A stretch of 64,000 bases of DNA, from assembly GCA_934636865.1 (NCBI GenBank), contig CAKUBI010000002.1, forward strand, positions 62,001-126,000, written 5' to 3'. The position numbers were made by a program, and so were the translations under genes. Under the pieces are notes generated by a model that searched no databases, was not told where the DNA came from, and worked only from the letters and a program-made list of their open reading frames with translations. Shown here one piece after another: positions 17,057 to 25,919 of this stretch (position 1 is the first letter of the stretch; every line of letters starts with the position of its first letter). Source of the DNA: an uncultured Oscillospiraceae bacterium (lineage in GTDB: Bacteria > Bacillota > Clostridia > Oscillospirales > Oscillospiraceae).

Positions 17057-19648
17057 ATGGAAGAAAACCGCGCAGAAAACCAGACGCCCCGAAAACAGCA
17101 GCCCTCGCATGTGGCGCACAAGAAGAAAAAGCACGGCATGGCCGGTAAGATCATCGGCACGATCTTTGCCATCGGTCTTGTGACCAGCCTCATGTTTTTT
17201 GCCATCTTCATGGTCTATGTTCATACCTCGCTCGACCTGGATGTGGATATCTCGGCCTACACGCTCAAGCAGAGCTCGACGGTCTACTATCAGGACAAGA
17301 GCAGTGGGGAGTGGGTGGAGCTGACAAAGCTCCACGGCGAGGAGAACCGCACGATCGTCAGCATCGACGATATCCCCAAGCACGTGCAGGACGCGCTCAT
17401 CTCCATCGAGGACGAGCGCTTTGAAAGCCACCACGGCGTTGACTGGAAGAGCACGGCGAAGGCCATCCTCGGCAAGCTCACCGGCACCTCGACCCGCGGC
17501 GGCTCGACGATCACCCAGCAGGTCATCAAGAACGTGACCGGCGACGATGAGGTGACCATCAAGCGCAAGGTGTCGGAGATCTTCCGCGCGCTGCGGCTCG
17601 AGAAGAACTACTCAAAGGACGAGATCCTCGAAACGTACCTGAACACTGTGTACTTCGGCAACGGCTGCTACGGCATCGAGGCCGCGGCGGAGGGCTACTT
17701 CGGCAAGACCGTCGGCGAGCTGACGGTCGCCGAGGCCGCGTCCATTGTCGGCATCACGCAGTTCCCGTATAAGTATGACCCCGCGCGCGGCGACTGGTAC
17801 CGCGAGCAGAACAAGGACCGCCAGCTCACGGTGCTCTACAAGATGCACGAGCTCGGCAAGCTCAGCGATGAAGAGTACGAGCAGGCGAAAAACCAGCCGC
17901 TCGTCTTTACCTGGGACGCAGACTTCGTCCCCTCGGCCAGCGTTGCGAGCCGCTCGGACACTGCCTCGAGCACGACGTATGACTCCTACTTTGTCGAGCG
18001 CATGTTCAACGACATCGTCGCCGACATGCACGAAAAGCTCGGCTATGACGAATCAGTCGCGAAGGACATGCTCTACACCGGCGGTTACTCGATCTACTGC
18101 ACGGTCGATCCCGAGATCCAGTCCATCGTGGAGAGCGTCTACGCCGACCGCAATAACTTGAACTACACCTCCGCCAAGGGCGAGCAGCTCCAGTCCGGCG
18201 CGACGATCATCGACAACGCGACCGGCGACATCGTCGCCGTCGCGGGCCGCGTGGGCGAGCGCGAGGGCCGCTTCCTTCTCGACTATTCGACCGTCGTGCG
18301 TCAGTGCGGTTCGGCCATCAAGCCTCTGAGCGTTTACGCGCCCGCGCTGGATGCCGGCGTCATCACGCCCGCGAGCGTCATCGACGACTATCCCGTTGAA
18401 ATGCTCAACGGCAGCGCCTGGCCGGTGAACGCCTATTCGGGCTACCGCAGCATCATGACGCTGCAGGATGCCATCCGCAATTCGTCCAACCCCACGGCGG
18501 TGCGCACGGCCATGAAGCTGACGCTGCCCGCGTCCTACGCCTTTATGACCGAAAAGCTCGGCTTTACGACGCTCACGAACGACGATATGACCGCGGCGGG
18601 CGCGCTGGCGCTCGGCGGCCTTTCCAAGGGCGTGACCACGCGCGAGATGGCCGCGGCCTACGCTTCCTTTGCAAACGGCGGCGTATACACCACGCCGCGT
18701 ACCTATACCGAGGTGAAGGACCACAACGGCAACACGATCCTTGAAAATAAGACCGAATCCCACGTTGCGATGAAGGAGAGCACCGCCTACGCGATGAACG
18801 AGCTGCTGAAAAACGTCGTGCGCAGCGGTACGGGTACGGGCGCGAACTTCTCGGGCATGACCATCGCCGGTAAGACCGGTTCGACCAACAGCAACAATGA
18901 CCGTTATTTCGTCGGCTACACGCCGTACTACACGGCGGCGGTCTGGGTCGGCTACGACACGCCCACGCGCATCGTGGCGAGCGGCAACCCCGCCGCGACG
19001 CTGTGGAAAACCTTCATGAGCAAGGTCCACGCGAACCTGCCCAACAAGGACTTCGACGTGAGCAGCGGCGATATGGTCAGCGTTACGGTCTGCACGCAGA
19101 CGGGGCTGCTCGCCTCGTCCTACTGCCCGGCGCAGACGGTCAAGGTCGCGAGCGACCATGTGCCGACGCTTACCTGCGACGCGCACATGAGCGTTAATCT
19201 CTGCGCGGACTCGGGCATGCTCGCCTCGGACTACTGCCCGAACGTGACGACGGGCTACGTGCTCGATCTGAGCCAGCCGAATGTCAGCGCGGGCTGGGGC
19301 TACCAGCGCGAGCTGCTCATCACGCCCTTGAGCGCTTCTCTTCAGGCAACCTATCAGGCGCAGCTGGAGGAGGGACTGATCTCGGCCATCCCAGCGGGCG
19401 AGCCGGTGCGCACGAACAGCGGCACGGTGCAGCTCTACAACGAGCTGACGTACAGCGGCGTCTGCACCACGCACACGGTTCCTCTGGAGCCCGCGCCGGA
19501 TCCCACGGATCCGGGCGACGGCACCGGCGGGGAGAATACCGGCGACAACGGCAATACCGGCGGCGACGCGGCGGGCGGCGATACCGTCGGCGACAACGGC
19601 GAATTTCTCGACTGGCTGCTCGGCAGCGGCGGCGCGGGGAGAAGATAA
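17057..19648 (+). CDS. Class A penicillin-binding protein (PBP1A-type)
   Basis: An 863-aa bifunctional peptidoglycan synthase. A short basic cytoplasmic tail and one membrane anchor (about residues 32-55) come first. The glycosyltransferase domain (about 85-260) has EDERFESHHGVD and RGGSTITQQ. The transpeptidase domain (about 350-660) has the SxxK serine in CGSAIKPLS, the SSN motif (NSSNPTA) and KTGST. The end is a Gly/Asp/Asn-rich low-complexity tail. It polymerises and crosslinks glycan outside the membrane. GGAGGAGG precedes the ATG, and the gene stands alone. Confidence 0.93.
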   Translation: MEENRAENQTPRKQQPSHVAHKKKKHGMAGKIIGTIFAIGLVTSLMFFAIFMVYVHTSLDLDVDISAYTLKQSSTVYYQDKSSGEWVELTKLHGEENRTIVSIDDIPKHVQDALISIEDERFESHHGVDWKSTAKAILGKLTGTSTRGGSTITQQVIKNVTGDDEVTIKRKVSEIFRALRLEKNYSKDEILETYLNTVYFGNGCYGIEAAAEGYFGKTVGELTVAEAASIVGITQFPYKYDPARGDWYREQNKDRQLTVLYKMHELGKLSDEEYEQAKNQPLVFTWDADFVPSASVASRSDTASSTTYDSYFVERMFNDIVADMHEKLGYDESVAKDMLYTGGYSIYCTVDPEIQSIVESVYADRNNLNYTSAKGEQLQSGATIIDNATGDIVAVAGRVGEREGRFLLDYSTVVRQCGSAIKPLSVYAPALDAGVITPASVIDDYPVEMLNGSAWPVNAYSGYRSIMTLQDAIRNSSNPTAVRTAMKLTLPASYAFMTEKLGFTTLTNDDMTAAGALALGGLSKGVTTREMAAAYASFANGGVYTTPRTYTEVKDHNGNTILENKTESHVAMKESTAYAMNELLKNVVRSGTGTGANFSGMTIAGKTGSTNSNNDRYFVGYTPYYTAAVWVGYDTPTRIVASGNPAATLWKTFMSKVHANLPNKDFDVSSGDMVSVTVCTQTGLLASSYCPAQTVKVASDHVPTLTCDAHMSVNLCADSGMLASDYCPNVTTGYVLDLSQPNVSAGWGYQRELLITPLSASLQATYQAQLEEGLISAIPAGEPVRTNSGTVQLYNELTYSGVCTTHTVPLEPAPDPTDPGDGTGGENTGDNGNTGGDAAGGDTVGDNGEFLDWLLGSGGAGRR

Positions 19649-19655
19649 AAAACGA

Positions 19656-19681
19656 AAAAGGACGGCTTCGGCCGTCCTTTT
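19656..19681 (+). terminator. Terminator of the PBP gene
   Basis: An 11-bp stem AAAAGGACGGC with a TTCG tetraloop and a following T-rich run. The minus-strand ytvI gene ends just beyond it, so it may serve both. Confidence 0.88.
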
Positions 19682-19700
19682 CTTTTGCAATCAACAGCTG

Positions 19701-20768
19701 TTAAGTGTTTTCACTATCCTCGCGGCGCAGGAGCTGCGCGGCGAGAAGCAGGAAGAAGGGGAAGAGCACCATCCCCGCGACGCCGAAGGCGCAGTAGCCG
19801 AGGTACATCGCAAAAAGCGACGCGACCGGCGGCAGACCCGCCTGTGCGGAGAGGAGCTTCGGCTCGAGCGTGTTTCGCGTGATGAGCGTGCAGAGGTAGA
19901 GCGCGAGCAGCACGATGGCCTTGGGCGGGAAGCCGAACAGCAGCGTGAAGGCCGCCCAGGGCACGAGCGCCGTGCCCGTGCCGAACACCGGCAGCGCGTC
20001 GAGCAGCGTGATGAGGAAGGCGAGCAGCAGCGCATAGCGCTGACGCATGAGCAAAAAACCGGCGAGCAGCTCGAAAAACGTGATGCACGAGAGCGTGAGC
20101 TGCGCGCGCAGCCACTTGCCGAGCGATTCCATCGCGCCGGTGCGGAAGCGCCGCAGGCGCTCCATTGCTTTTTCCGGCAGGAACCGCCGCGCCGCCGCGC
20201 AGAGCGCGGGATAGGACGCGGAGGTGAAGAAGATCGCGAGTACGCAGGTCGCAACGGCGAGCAGCCCGCCCGGCAGCGCCGCCGCGGCCTGCGCAAGCGC
20301 GGCGACGGCACGCGAGGAGAGCGAGCGCAGGAGGCTGTCCATATCGTTCACGGTTTGCAGCAGCTGCCCTTGCAGGTACGCTGTGAGCCAGTCCGGTCCG
20401 CCCGCGTGGAAGCGTTCGAGCCGCGCGAGGAGATTTTCTGCGGCGGCGGGGATGGCGTCGAAAAACGCGGGCGCGGCGGCAAGCAGGGCGTTCAGCTGGG
20501 AAAGAAGCGTCGTTCCCAGCAGCGACAGCAGTCCACCGAGGAGAAAAAGCAGCGTCAGTGTCAGCAGCAGGGCGGAAAAGCCGCGCTGAAATCGCAGCCG
20601 ACGCTGCAGATGCAGCACCACCGGCTCGAGCAGCGCCGCGATAAGCAGCGCCAGCAGGAACGGCAGGCACCAGGGCAGAAGATAGCGGAAGGCGAGATAA
20701 AAGCTCCCTGCCGCAGCCGCGGCGGAGAGGATAAGGAGCAAAAAGCGGCGCAGCGCGGCCTCGTGCAA
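19701..20768 (-). CDS. ytvI: Sporulation integral membrane protein YtvI / AI-2E exporter family
   Basis: A 355-aa protein with about eight membrane spans: hydrophobic blocks at 8-28, 30-45, 60-85, 150-175, 205-225, 230-250, 275-300 and 310-340. The arrangement, with PFLLALLIAALLEPVV near the N-terminus and two closely spaced central blocks, is that of the AI-2E/PerM family, YtvI branch. YtvI is encoded by spore-formers; its transport role is undetermined. The start codon follows GGAGGTGATGGCCC closely. Divergent from the ACT-domain gene. Confidence 0.78.
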   Translation of the reverse strand: MHEAALRRFLLLILSAAAAAGSFYLAFRYLLPWCLPFLLALLIAALLEPVVLHLQRRLRFQRGFSALLLTLTLLFLLGGLLSLLGTTLLSQLNALLAAAPAFFDAIPAAAENLLARLERFHAGGPDWLTAYLQGQLLQTVNDMDSLLRSLSSRAVAALAQAAAALPGGLLAVATCVLAIFFTSASYPALCAAARRFLPEKAMERLRRFRTGAMESLGKWLRAQLTLSCITFFELLAGFLLMRQRYALLLAFLITLLDALPVFGTGTALVPWAAFTLLFGFPPKAIVLLALYLCTLITRNTLEPKLLSAQAGLPPVASLFAMYLGYCAFGVAGMVLFPFFLLLAAQLLRREDSENT

Positions 20769-20797
20769 GGGCCATCACCTCCTGAGTGAAAAAATGG

Positions 20798-20826
20798 TTG
20801 CATTCTGCCGGTGGGTATGCTAAAAT
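20798..20826 (+). promoter_or_regulatory. Promoter of the ACT protein / aspartokinase pair
   Basis: TTGCAT (20798-20803), 17 bp, TAAAAT (20821-20826), about 40 bp above the ACT-domain start. Confidence 0.65.
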
Positions 20827-20866
20827 AATCGCGAATTAAAGACAAATGACCGCAGAGGAGAAACAT

Positions 20867-21307
20867 ATGATGCCTTCGACAAAGTTTTATCTGGTCTCGG
20901 CAGAGGCCCTGCCCGAGATCTTCATCAAGGTGGCCGAGGCCAAGCGCATGCTCCAGTCCGGCGAGGTGCGCACGGCGGGCGACGCCGCCCGCGCCGTCGG
21001 CATCAGCCGCAGCGCCTTTTATAAGTACCGCGACGCGGTGCGTCCCTTCAACGACATGAAAACGGGCCGCATCATCACGTTCTATGCCATGCTCAAGAAC
21101 AATCCGGGCGTTTTGTCCAACGTCCTTTCTATCTTTGCCGAATCGGGCGCAAATATTCTCACGATCAACCAGAGCATCCCGACCAACGGCTGCGCGGCGG
21201 TGACGATCTCGGCGGAAACGTCGGAGATGCAGGAGTCGATCGAGGAGATGATGGCCACGGCCGCCGCGCTTGAGGGCGTGGTCCGCTTCGATATCCTGGC
21301 GGCGTAA
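20867..21307 (+). CDS. ACT domain-containing protein, PheB/UPF0735 type
   Basis: A 146-aa protein. The N-terminal 60 residues look like a small helix-turn-helix (AGDAARAVGISRSAFYKYRDAV), followed by a C-terminal ACT domain (about 70-146, ITFYAMLKNNPGVLSNVLSIFAESGANILTI without interruption in sequence). This architecture is the PheB/UPF0735 family found with aspartate-pathway genes in Firmicutes. It may sense an amino acid. The start is at the tandem ATGATG after AGAGGAG. It is followed by a terminator-like hairpin and then aspartokinase. Confidence 0.85.
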   Translation: MMPSTKFYLVSAEALPEIFIKVAEAKRMLQSGEVRTAGDAARAVGISRSAFYKYRDAVRPFNDMKTGRIITFYAMLKNNPGVLSNVLSIFAESGANILTINQSIPTNGCAAVTISAETSEMQESIEEMMATAAALEGVVRFDILAA

Positions 21308-21334
21308 GCACGGCTTTTTGTCCGCTTTCATACG

Positions 21335-21380
21335 ATGGATTGGCAGCAGCCGCAGCGGCGGCCTGCCGATCCATTTTTTT
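21335..21380 (+). terminator. Terminator or attenuator between ACT gene and aspartokinase
   Basis: Arms ATGGATTGGCAG and CTGCCGATCCAT (one G-U pair) close an internal GC-rich stem-loop, followed by seven Ts, 17 bp before the aspartokinase start. Its position suggests partial termination or attenuation of the downstream gene. Confidence 0.7.
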
Positions 21381-21396
21381 GTTGGAAGTGGTTCAA

Positions 21397-22371
21397 ATGA
21401 GCCTGATCGTGCAGAAATTCGGCGGCAGCTCGGTGCGCGACACGGAGCGCCTGCTGCGCATGGCACATATCACAAAGGAGCGCCGCGATGAGGGACACGA
21501 CGTGGTCGTGGTCCTCTCGGCGCAGGGAGACACAACGGATACGCTGCTTGAAAAGGCGCGTGCGCTGACGCCCTCGCCAGACGGGCGCGAGCTGGACGCT
21601 CTGCTCGCCTCGGGCGAGCAGGTGAGCGCGGCGCTGGGCGCGCTGGCGCTCAGATCGCTGGGGGTGGACGCCGTTTCGCTCAGCGCCTGGCAGATCCCCA
21701 TCCGCACAAACGGCGTGCATGGCGACGCGGAGATCGAAAGCATCGGCGAAGCGCGCATCCGGCGCGAGCTGGACGCGGGGCGCGTCGTGGTCGTGACGGG
21801 CTTTCAGGGCATCGACGAGCACGGCGACATCACGACGCTCGGGCGCGGCGGCTCGGATACGAGCGCCGCGGCGCTCGCTGCGGCGCTGCACGCCGACGAG
21901 CTGACCATCTACACTGACGTGGACGGCATCTTTTCCGCCGACCCGCGCATCTGCCCCGACGCGGTGCGCCGGGAGCGCATCTCGTATGACGATATGCTGC
22001 TGCTCGCGCGCAAGGGCGCGCAGGTGCTGCATGACCGCAGCGTGGCGCTGGCGCGGAAAAGCGCCGTGCCCATCACGGTAAAATCCTGCGAGCCGGGGAG
22101 CGCGGGAAGCGTCGTGTGCGAACAGGGCGATCGCTTGCAGATCGCAGGTGTGACGCAGAAGAAAAACGGAAAGAGCGCGCTTGCGGCCATCACGGCCGTC
22201 GGCGGCGCGCTGCCGGACCTTGCCTGCGAGCGCGCGGCGGTCACGGCGGTCGAAAAGGGCGGTGTGAGCGTTTACGCCATTGCCGCGGGCGAGCGCTTTC
22301 TGAGCCTTTACGTCCTGAAGGCGGACGCGGACCGCGCGCTTCGCCTGATGCACAGCGCCTTGATCCGCTGA
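21397..22371 (+). CDS. Aspartokinase, short form
   Basis: A 324-aa amino-acid-kinase protein. It has QKFGGSSV at residues 5-12, SGEQVSAAL near 70, and FQGIDEHGDITTLGRGGSDTS near 132-152, all aspartokinase landmarks. The catalytic part ends about residue 240. Only one ACT-like segment follows, whereas class I aspartokinases (about 400 aa) have two. The short length is therefore probably real, since no frameshifted ACT remnant is seen before the terminator. It phosphorylates aspartate for lysine, threonine, methionine and diaminopimelate synthesis. Whether feedback control persists is unclear. Confidence 0.85.
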   Translation: MSLIVQKFGGSSVRDTERLLRMAHITKERRDEGHDVVVVLSAQGDTTDTLLEKARALTPSPDGRELDALLASGEQVSAALGALALRSLGVDAVSLSAWQIPIRTNGVHGDAEIESIGEARIRRELDAGRVVVVTGFQGIDEHGDITTLGRGGSDTSAAALAAALHADELTIYTDVDGIFSADPRICPDAVRRERISYDDMLLLARKGAQVLHDRSVALARKSAVPITVKSCEPGSAGSVVCEQGDRLQIAGVTQKKNGKSALAAITAVGGALPDLACERAAVTAVEKGGVSVYAIAAGERFLSLYVLKADADRALRLMHSALIR

Positions 22372-22395
22372 AAGCTCCCGGCCGAAGGCGGAAAC

Positions 22396-22437
22396 AGGAA
22401 AAGCCCTGCAATGGCCATTGCAGGGCTTTTCCTTTTT
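22396..22437. terminator. Bidirectional terminator, aspartokinase and pepF
   Basis: Perfect 19-bp arms (AGGAAAAGCCCTGCAATGG and complement) followed by T-rich sequence on the plus strand. The minus-strand pepF gene ends at 22486. Confidence 0.88.
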
Positions 22438-22485
22438 AAACGCATTCAGGCGGCGCATTGACCGCTGCGGGGAGGGGGAAGAGAC

Positions 22486-24195
22486 TTATTTTTCCTGCGC
22501 CGCGATCTGCTCGAGCAGGATATCCTTCGCATACCCGCAGGCGCGTTCGACGGAACCGGCCTCGAAAGGATTGGCAAGATTGGCGTAGCGCAGCGTCTCA
22601 AGATAGCTTTGGCTGCCGCCCACCTTGCAGAGGTTCAGGTAGTCCTGCCACGCGGCTTCCTTGTTCTCGGCGTATTTCTTCTTGAACTCCATCGCGCCCA
22701 TGGTCGTGAGCGTGTAGTTGATGTAGTAGAAGGGGTAGAGATAGATGTGCAGCTTGTGGTACCAGTAGCCGCCGCGCTCCATGAACGCGTCGTTGTCGTA
22801 CCTGCGCCACGGCATGTACTTTTCCTCCAGCAGGTGCCACTGATACGTCCGCTCCTTGGGCGTCAGCTCGGGGTGTGCGTAGCAGATGTGCTGGAACTCG
22901 TCCACCGCCACGCCGAAGGGCACAAAGGTCAGCGCCTCCTGCAGATGGGCGAAGCGGAACTTGCCCGCCTGATCGCCGAAGAACCACTCTGCGTAGGGGT
23001 AGGCGAACTGCTCCATGGACATGGAGTGGATCTCAGCAATGTCGGTCGATTCGCTGTAATAGTCCGAAATGGGCTGGCTGCGCATGGCCATATAGCCCGC
23101 GAAGGCGTGACCGAGCTCGTGCGTGAGAACCTGCATGTCGAAGATCGTGTGGTTGAAGCAGGAGAACACGAAGGGGGCTTTCAGGCTGGGCAGGCTCGTC
23201 ATGTAGCCCGTGGAGGCCTTGCCGGGCTTGTTCTGCAGGTCCATCAGCTCGTGGTCGATCATGAAGTCGATAAACTCGCCGGTCTCGGGGCTGATCTCGT
23301 GGTACATCTTCTGCGCGGTCTTGACCATGAATTCGTCGTCGCCCGCGGGCTCGGCGTTGCCGTCGGGGAACACCATCTTTTCATCGTACCACATGACGTG
23401 GTCAAGGCCGAGACGCTTGGCCTGCGCGTCGTAGAGCTTCTGGCACAGGGGGACGAGAACGGTGCGCACCTGCTCGCGGAAGGACGCGACCTCCTTCTCA
23501 CCGTAGTCCGTGCGGCCCTGCTCGAGATAACCGACGGGGATGTAGTTCTCGTAGCCGAGATTTTTGCCCATCTGGTTGCGGATGCGGATCAGCTCGTCCC
23601 AGATCTCCTCGAGCCGCGGCTCGTTGTCCTCGTAGAACTTGGCATACGCCTTGACGGCGGCGGCGCGCACCGCGCGGTCGGGATGCTCGAAGTACTTCTG
23701 CACGCCGTAGAGGTTCAGCGTCTTGCCGTCGAAGGGGATCTCAGCCGTCGCCATGATCTTCTGATACTCGTTGGTCAGACGGCTCTCCTGCTGGCGAAGC
23801 GGAATGTTGGCCTCGCAGAAGAGCTTTTTCTGCAGGTCCATGGAGACGAAATACTGCTTGCCGAATTCCTTCTCAATGTCCGCGCGGAAAGGGCTGGCCG
23901 CGATGGCCTCGTTGAGCGCGACCTCGTCGCCGCTGAGCGTGGGGAGCGTATCCTGTAAATAGTTGATCTCCGCTTCGTAGAATTCGTCGCGCGTATCGAG
24001 CGTGTGGCGGATGTGCGCGGTGGAAAACTGCGTGGAAAGCTCGCAGTTCGCGCGGTCGATCTCAAAGATCAGCCCGCGCAGGGCCTCGTAGCTCTCCGCG
24101 TGCTCAACCGCGGATTTCCACGCAGCGAGCTTTGCGCGGTGCGCCTCCAGATCGGGGCGCTTGTACGGAAGCGTTGAAAACTTGAAATGATCCAT
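22486..24195 (-). CDS. pepF: M3 family oligoendopeptidase
   Basis: A 569-aa cytosolic zinc metallopeptidase. The HExxH motif is in VLTHELGHAFAGYMA (near residue 350) and the downstream glutamate is in TDIAEIHSMSMEQFAYPY. The N-terminal helical domain has the M3B pattern. It cleaves oligopeptides of roughly 7-17 residues taken up or produced in the cell. The start was moved to the ATG reading MDHFKF, which has AAGGAG upstream. Monocistronic, ending at a shared terminator. Confidence 0.92.
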   Translation of the reverse strand: MDHFKFSTLPYKRPDLEAHRAKLAAWKSAVEHAESYEALRGLIFEIDRANCELSTQFSTAHIRHTLDTRDEFYEAEINYLQDTLPTLSGDEVALNEAIAASPFRADIEKEFGKQYFVSMDLQKKLFCEANIPLRQQESRLTNEYQKIMATAEIPFDGKTLNLYGVQKYFEHPDRAVRAAAVKAYAKFYEDNEPRLEEIWDELIRIRNQMGKNLGYENYIPVGYLEQGRTDYGEKEVASFREQVRTVLVPLCQKLYDAQAKRLGLDHVMWYDEKMVFPDGNAEPAGDDEFMVKTAQKMYHEISPETGEFIDFMIDHELMDLQNKPGKASTGYMTSLPSLKAPFVFSCFNHTIFDMQVLTHELGHAFAGYMAMRSQPISDYYSESTDIAEIHSMSMEQFAYPYAEWFFGDQAGKFRFAHLQEALTFVPFGVAVDEFQHICYAHPELTPKERTYQWHLLEEKYMPWRRYDNDAFMERGGYWYHKLHIYLYPFYYINYTLTTMGAMEFKKKYAENKEAAWQDYLNLCKVGGSQSYLETLRYANLANPFEAGSVERACGYAKDILLEQIAAQEK

Positions 24196-24281
24196 AGGGT
24201 TGTTTTCTCCTTCATATGATTGATAGAGCAGCGGTTTAAAGCTCCTCTGCAATGAGACGTATCTGATGCCGGAGCGATGTC

Positions 24282-24848
24282 TTATTCTTCGGCGTAGCGC
24301 TTTTTTGCCTTTTCGATCTTCGCCGAGTAGCGGTCCTCCTCGGAGAAGATGCAGCCGCAGTACTTCTGCATGTAAAGGCCCATCTCGCGCGCCTTGGCCT
24401 GCCCCTCGCGAAAGCCGGGGCGGAAGTCGCGGTAGTAGAATTCGACGCCGTACTTTTTGCCCATTACTTCGCCTACGGCCTTCAAAAGCTCGTGGTTCTG
24501 GTAGGGGGAGATGAGCAGGGAGGAGGTGAAGGCGTCGTAGCCGTGGTCGGCGGCGTATTTGGCCGCCGTGCCGAGACGGATGGAGTAGCAGTGCGCGCAG
24601 CGGTGGTCGATGTCCGCGCTGACGGCGCGGACAAAATCGCGCAGGCCGTAATCCTCTAAAATATGAACCTCGACATGCTCTTTCTCACCGTATTCGAGCA
24701 GCGTGCGGCGGCGCGCGTCATACTCCGTCCAGGGGTGGATGTTGGGGTTGAACCAGAGCGAGGCCGGCTCGATGTTGTCTTTCCGCAGCGTATCCACGCA
24801 GTAGACCGAGCAGGGCGCGCAGCAGGAGTGCAGGAGCAGTTTATCCAT
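24282..24848 (-). CDS. queH: Epoxyqueuosine reductase QueH
   Basis: A 188-aa protein of the QueH (DUF208) family. The N-terminal HSCCAPCSVYC gives C9, C10, C13 and C17, with further cysteines in RCAHCYSIRL and KYCGCIFSE that complete the FeS-binding set. QueH performs the last step of queuosine biosynthesis on tRNA, as the non-orthologous replacement of QueG. The length is normal. It lies directly upstream of pepF on the same strand with an 86-bp gap. No other queuosine gene is in view. Confidence 0.92.
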   Translation of the reverse strand: MDKLLLHSCCAPCSVYCVDTLRKDNIEPASLWFNPNIHPWTEYDARRRTLLEYGEKEHVEVHILEDYGLRDFVRAVSADIDHRCAHCYSIRLGTAAKYAADHGYDAFTSSLLISPYQNHELLKAVGEVMGKKYGVEFYYRDFRPGFREGQAKAREMGLYMQKYCGCIFSEEDRYSAKIEKAKKRYAEE

Positions 24849-24960
24849 AGAAAAAGGCCAGCTTTCTTCGTGTCATTTTTTTCAGCATACCACAGCCGCG
24901 CGGCAAAGTCCACCGGGAAAGAAAATAAAGCGTGGCGCGGAAACGTTTACGATTTATACA

Positions 24961-24990
24961 TTGACTATCCGCTTTGCGCCGTAGTATAAT
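24961..24990 (+). promoter_or_regulatory. Promoter of methyltransferase-ecf-truA gene group
   Basis: TTGACT (24961-24966), 18 bp, perfect TATAAT (24985-24990), 50 bp before the methyltransferase start. Confidence 0.75.
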
Positions 24991-25039
24991 AACTCGATTA
25001 TCATGAACAACTATGCCCTTGCGGCGAAGGAGATACGAT

Positions 25040-25903
25040 ATGTGGATCGCGGACGGATGGGAAGATTACGAACTGCTTGACTGCGGCGGCGGGGAAAAGC
25101 TGGAGCGCTGGGGCCGACAGACCCTCGTGCGCCCGGACCCCCAGGCCATCTGGGAAACGCCGCACACGAACCGCGGCTGGCGCAATGCTCAGGGCCGCTA
25201 CTACCGCTCGTCCTCGGGCGGCGGACACTGGGACAAGGACAAGCTGCCCGAGTCCTGGCAGGTGAAGTACAGGGACCTCACGTTCCAGGTCAAGCCCATG
25301 AACTTCAAGCACACGGGGCTTTTTCCCGAGCAGGCCGTGAACTGGGACTTCGCGCGCGAGAAGATCGAGCACGCGGGCCGTCCCATCCGCGTTTTGAACC
25401 TCTTCGCCTATACCGGCGGGGCGACGGTCGCGTGCGCGGCCAGCGGCGCGCAGGTCTGCCACGTGGACGCGGCGAAGGGCATGGTCAACTGGGCGCGCGA
25501 GAACGCGCGCGTCAGCGGCCTTGCGGACGCGCCGGTGCGCTGGATCATTGACGACTGCGCGAAATTTGTCGAGCGTGAGATTCGCCGCGGCAAGACCTAC
25601 GACGCCATCATCATGGACCCGCCGAGCTACGGCCGCGGTCCCGGCGGCGAGGTGTGGAAGCTTGAGGATAACCTCTTCCCGTTCGTCAAGCTCTGCGCGC
25701 AGGTGCTGTCGGACAAGCCGCTGTTCGTCATCATCAATTCGTACACAACGGGCCTTGCGCCGTCCGTGCTCGGCTACATCCTGCACCTGCTCGTCGCGGA
25801 AAAGTACGGCGGCAGGGTCACGTGGGACGAGCTGGGCCTTCCCGTGACGGAAACGGGCCTTGCGCTGCCCTGCGGCGCAACGGGCCGCTGGTTCAGCGAA
25901 TAA
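25040..25903 (+). CDS. Class I SAM-dependent methyltransferase, RlmI/RsmC-like
   Basis: A 287-aa protein. The SAM-binding motif I is LNLFAYTGGATVACAASGA (about residues 117-135), followed by VCHVDAAKGMVNWARENA and the catalytic-type IIMDPPSYGRG near 196. The DPPSY motif is typical of N- or C5-methyltransferases of the RlmI/RlmK group acting on 23S rRNA. There is no N-terminal PUA domain, so the exact target is uncertain. The start has AAGGAGATACGAT. The gene opens the ECF transporter operon, 16 bp before ecfA1. Confidence 0.85.
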   Translation: MWIADGWEDYELLDCGGGEKLERWGRQTLVRPDPQAIWETPHTNRGWRNAQGRYYRSSSGGGHWDKDKLPESWQVKYRDLTFQVKPMNFKHTGLFPEQAVNWDFAREKIEHAGRPIRVLNLFAYTGGATVACAASGAQVCHVDAAKGMVNWARENARVSGLADAPVRWIIDDCAKFVEREIRRGKTYDAIIMDPPSYGRGPGGEVWKLEDNLFPFVKLCAQVLSDKPLFVIINSYTTGLAPSVLGYILHLLVAEKYGGRVTWDELGLPVTETGLALPCGATGRWFSE

Positions 25904-25919
25904 AAGAAGGAAAACCAAG

